From the NCBI GenBank assembly GCA_028280195.1, contig JANQMH010000057.1:1-35682 (forward strand): DNA of 35,682 nt. Reading direction: 5' to 3'. The notes under the pieces are model-generated. The model made no database searches and had not been told where the DNA came from. It worked only from the letters and a program-made list of their open reading frames with translations. Numbering within the stretch: position 1 is the stretch's first letter; each line of letters begins with the position of its first letter. The stretch comes from Exilibacterium sp. (lineage in GTDB: Bacteria > Pseudomonadota > Gammaproteobacteria > Pseudomonadales > Cellvibrionaceae). The position numbers and the translations under genes are program-made. Below, one piece after another: positions 33,459-35,682 of the stretch.

Positions 33459-34355
33459 ATGTCAGCTAGTAAATCTGTCAATCTGGTACCGAAAACCATA
33501 AAACTGGTGGACTACTACGGCGACGGCGAGAACGCGCGTCATTTTCTGTTTCGTTTCAGTGATGATGGCGCAGGTCACAAAAACCCGTGGACTGGCGTGC
33601 GCCCCGGAGAGTTTTTTACCCTGTGCGTCCCCGGCGCCGGCGAAGCTCCCTTCACATTCACTTACCCGCCCAACCGATTCGGTGAGTTTTGTGCGCTGGT
33701 GCGATGCATGGGCAGGGTCAGCCGCGCCCTGTTCGAACTGGGCGTCGGCGCCTGTCTCGGTGCCCGCGGCCCTTTCGGCCGGCCCTGGCCGCTGCAGGAG
33801 CTGCGCGGGGAACGGGTGTTGATCGTGGCGGGCGGTTGCGGTTTGGCACCGCTGGTAATGCTGATCGACGAGCTGCTGACACAGAACTGTTGCGAAAAGC
33901 TCGCCCTGGTTTACGGCGCACGCACACACGCCAGGCAAGTGCTGACCTCTGAACGGGAGCGCTGGCAGAAGCAAATGCAGGTATTCGATGTACTGGAGAC
34001 TCCCGGCGCGGAGGCGACTGCGGCAAAAGAGGATATGCCGCCTTATGCCGATAAAAACATTATTCCCCAGTATCCGCTGAGCGATATGAAAAATACTTTC
34101 TTCGGCATTCCCCTGGATATCATGCCCGCGCTGCGGGATGCCTTCGGCGAACCGACACGCCTGCTGCTGTGTGGCCCCGAAGCGATGATGCAGGCGATAG
34201 CGCAGTATTTTGTGGCGCGCAAACTGCCGGCCACGGCAATCTGGCTGGCGATGGAAAGACGCATGAGCAGCGCCGTGGGTTTGTGCGGCCAGTGCGCGGA
34301 CGGGCCGATATTTCGCTGGGATGAAGTGCTTGGGCTGGACGGCGACAGGACGTGA
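33459..34355 (+). CDS. FAD/NAD(P)-binding oxidoreductase, hydrogenase-gamma/PyrK-like, with altered Fe-S motif
   Basis: A 298-residue flavin reductase. FAD-binding residues lie in APFTFTYPP at about 65-73, and the NAD(P)-binding Rossmann part has VAGGCGLAPL at about residue 125. The C-terminal cluster region reads MERRMSSAVGLCGQCADGP. The family normally has four Cys (RMKC, G-x-GxC, GxC, then a fourth before DGP); here the first is Ser and the last pair is merged by an apparent deletion, so only two Cys remain. A [2Fe-2S] cluster is unlikely to bind in the usual way. The start is preceded by AGGA and an FNR-type promoter. It probably passes electrons between NAD(P)H and a partner under low oxygen. 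Confidence 0.88.
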   Translation: MSASKSVNLVPKTIKLVDYYGDGENARHFLFRFSDDGAGHKNPWTGVRPGEFFTLCVPGAGEAPFTFTYPPNRFGEFCALVRCMGRVSRALFELGVGACLGARGPFGRPWPLQELRGERVLIVAGGCGLAPLVMLIDELLTQNCCEKLALVYGARTHARQVLTSERERWQKQMQVFDVLETPGAEATAAKEDMPPYADKNIIPQYPLSDMKNTFFGIPLDIMPALRDAFGEPTRLLLCGPEAMMQAIAQYFVARKLPATAIWLAMERRMSSAVGLCGQCADGPIFRWDEVLGLDGDRT

Positions 34356-34371
34356 CTTGTCGGCACATCCA

Positions 34372-34412
34372 TTGACCGGCGTCAACACTGCAACGGTCGA
34401 TGTCACTATGAT
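34372..34412 (+). promoter_or_regulatory. FNR-type promoter of the glycine-zipper gene
   Basis: TTGAC-cggc-GTCAA (34372-34385) is followed after 21 bp by TATGAT (34407-34412), a good -10. Start near 34419. Confidence 0.65.
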
Positions 34413-34454
34413 CAATGTAACTCAGCGGGTTCACTTTCGACAGGGGTAGACAGG

Positions 34455-34913
34455 ATGAAGCGCAAAAGTTTGCTGGCAGCAGTTTGCTGTTGTTTGATGG
34501 CGCTGGGGTGCACCACCACCAAAGGCCCCAACGAGCAGGCCGGTATGATTATCGGCGGCATTATGGGTGGACTGATCGGCCAGCAAGTGGGCGACGGCCG
34601 CGGCCAGACGGCGGCCACCATTATCGGCACGCTGGTCGGCTCCTCCATTGGCGGCGCCATCGGCCGCTCGATGGATGATACCGATCGCCTCAAGGTCGGC
34701 CATTCACTGGAGACGGTGAGAACCGGTGTGCCCAGCACCTGGCGCAACCCCGATACCCAGAGCCAGTATACGGTAACCCCGACGCGAACCTACGAACAGG
34801 GCGGCGGCCCCTGCCGCGAATACAGCCTGGAGGCGGTTATCGGCGGGGAAAATGAAAGGCTCTACGGAACCGCCTGCCGCCAGCCCGACGGCAGTTGGAA
34901 AATTATCAACTAG
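34455..34913 (+). CDS. Glycine-zipper 2TM-type lipoprotein
   Basis: A 152-residue protein with a lipoprotein signal (AVCCCLMALGC, lipid attachment at the Cys near residue 19). A glycine zipper follows at about 29-70 (MIIGGIMGGLIGQQVGDG, GTLVGSSIGGAIGRSMDD), which may insert into or span a membrane. The C-terminal part (about 85-152) has two Cys in GGPCREYSLEA and YGTACRQPDGSWK and resembles the 17-kDa-antigen tail. It is probably in the outer membrane and adds to envelope stability. An FNR-type promoter lies upstream. It ends in CTAG and is followed 100 bp later by another lipoprotein gene. Confidence 0.92.
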   Translation: MKRKSLLAAVCCCLMALGCTTTKGPNEQAGMIIGGIMGGLIGQQVGDGRGQTAATIIGTLVGSSIGGAIGRSMDDTDRLKVGHSLETVRTGVPSTWRNPDTQSQYTVTPTRTYEQGGGPCREYSLEAVIGGENERLYGTACRQPDGSWKIIN

Positions 34914-35013
34914 TGGTCCGATCGGAAACGCGCGCGGGCGATCGGCGGCCCTGACATAGCGGCGCGACGGCGGGCAGTCGCCTTTTGCGAGGTTCCATTC
35001 TTTGCGAGGTTCT

Positions 35014-35604
35014 ATGAAATACACAGCCATTACCTTCATGCGCCTGGCGTCTGCCGCGCTGTTAATAAGCGCGCTGGCGGGCTGCGCCTCGGTGCCCAGA
35101 ATACACGCCCTGTACGACAGAGAGGCCGATTTTTCCGACTACAAAACCTACGGCTATGCAGAGCAGCTCGGCATCGACGGCGGTGACTACACTACTCTGC
35201 TCGCCAAGTATCTGAAGAATGCCACCAGCCGGGAGCTGGAGAAGCACGGCTATGCCTACAGTGAAAACCCCGACCTGCTGGTTAACTTTTACGTCAGCTC
35301 GCGGGAAAAATTCGATGTGCACGGCGCCCAGTTCGGTGCATCTTATTATCATTTTCGCTCCGCCTATGGCCCCTGGCCCTACTATGCCTACGAGACGCGC
35401 GTGCAGCAGTATACCCAGGGCACACTGAATATCGACCTGGTCGACGCGGAAAAAAAACAGCTGGTATGGGAAGGCGTTGCCATAGGCCGGGTTCCCAGGG
35501 ATATTCTCGACCACCTGGAAAGTGAAATCAGTCAGACGGTTACGATGATTTTCGAAAGATACCCTTTTACCGCCGGGTCCAATGTCAGGGCCGAATCGCC
35601 CTAG
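35014..35604 (+). CDS. DUF4136-type lipoprotein
   Basis: A 196-residue lipoprotein. The signal peptide ends in ISALAGC, with lipid attachment at the Cys near residue 24. The mature part contains DREADFSDYKTYGYAEQ and NPDLLVNFYVSSREKF, plus the C-terminal GTLNIDLVDAEKKQLVWEGVA, all typical of DUF4136. The function is unknown. ATG 35014 is chosen over an in-frame TTG at 35002 because GAGG lies five bases upstream. The stop TAG (35602-35604) is inside the CTAG that starts the right copy of the 81-bp repeat. It may be cotranscribed with the glycine-zipper gene. Confidence 0.92.
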   Translation: MKYTAITFMRLASAALLISALAGCASVPRIHALYDREADFSDYKTYGYAEQLGIDGGDYTTLLAKYLKNATSRELEKHGYAYSENPDLLVNFYVSSREKFDVHGAQFGASYYHFRSAYGPWPYYAYETRVQQYTQGTLNIDLVDAEKKQLVWEGVAIGRVPRDILDHLESEISQTVTMIFERYPFTAGSNVRAESP

Positions 35605-35682
35605 GGCCTGTTGACACTCATTGAGTTAGCTCTGCTGGGCCTCTACTGCCACCCAGCACCAAAAGTAGGCGCCTGAAGCGAG
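35602..35682 (-). repeat. 81-bp dispersed repeat, right copy (inverted)
   Basis: It is the reverse complement of positions 19-99 with a single mismatch (26 versus 35675). It starts at the stop codon of the DUF4136 gene and continues to the end of the window, so its true right boundary is not visible. Confidence 0.9.

Overview
The window looks like chromosome of an aerobic, Gram-negative, probably marine gammaproteobacterium. It is GC-rich, densely packed with genes, and has a TonB-dependent receptor, a Tat substrate, lipoproteins, an FNR-type oxygen sensor with its boxes, and gammaproteobacterial-style Lon and Hsp20. The order or genus cannot be fixed from sequence alone; Cellvibrionales-like is a guess. 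No rRNA, tRNA, phage, transposase or CRISPR was found.

Left half (about 1-17.8 kb): an uncharacterised catabolic module. A GntR/UTRA regulator and a Crp/Fnr-family regulator sit at its two ends. Between them are an operon for an HMG-CoA-lyase-type enzyme, a nitrilase-superfamily protein and an aldehyde dehydrogenase; a divergent class III CoA-transferase; a LeuC/LeuD-type hydro-lyase; a VOC protein with a DUF1838 protein; an operon for a Tat-exported amine oxidase, an FAD-linked oxidase and an alpha/beta-hydrolase-fold protein; and a TonB receptor. AT-rich near-palindromes of the form GTTATA-N4-TATAAC lie in front of nearly every transcription unit of the module and suggest one regulon. The likely core chemistry is hydration of a substituted maleate-type diacid, CoA activation and aldol-type cleavage to central metabolites. 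The substrate is unknown. Two enzyme-like proteins, the nitrilase homologue and the alpha/beta-hydrolase, lack the usual catalytic residues.

A phosphotransferase/P-loop kinase fusion gene (17.8-19.3 kb) separates the two halves.

Right half (about 19.5-35.6 kb): an oxygen-limitation and stress module. It has a glutaredoxin-DsbD-like membrane protein, AmrS with a small partner ORF, Hsp20-Lon, a CBS-pair protein, an FNR with its Fe-S cysteines, a FixL/FixJ-like two-component pair, a thymidine/AMP-phosphorylase-family enzyme, a beta-CASP MBL-fold RNase-like protein, a flavin reductase with a damaged [2Fe-2S] motif, and two lipoproteins. Six TTGAY-N4-RTCAA boxes lie in front of these genes, several with a -10 hexamer at the expected spacing. 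This fits FNR control of the module.

An 81-bp dispersed repeat sits at the left edge and, inverted, at the right edge. A 41-bp partial copy lies at the junction of the two halves. Other intergenic repeats are a 36-bp nested inverted repeat (14.4-14.6 kb), a duplicated element of 50-60 bp flanking the CBS gene, and a 22-24 bp tandem array (31.6-31.8 kb).
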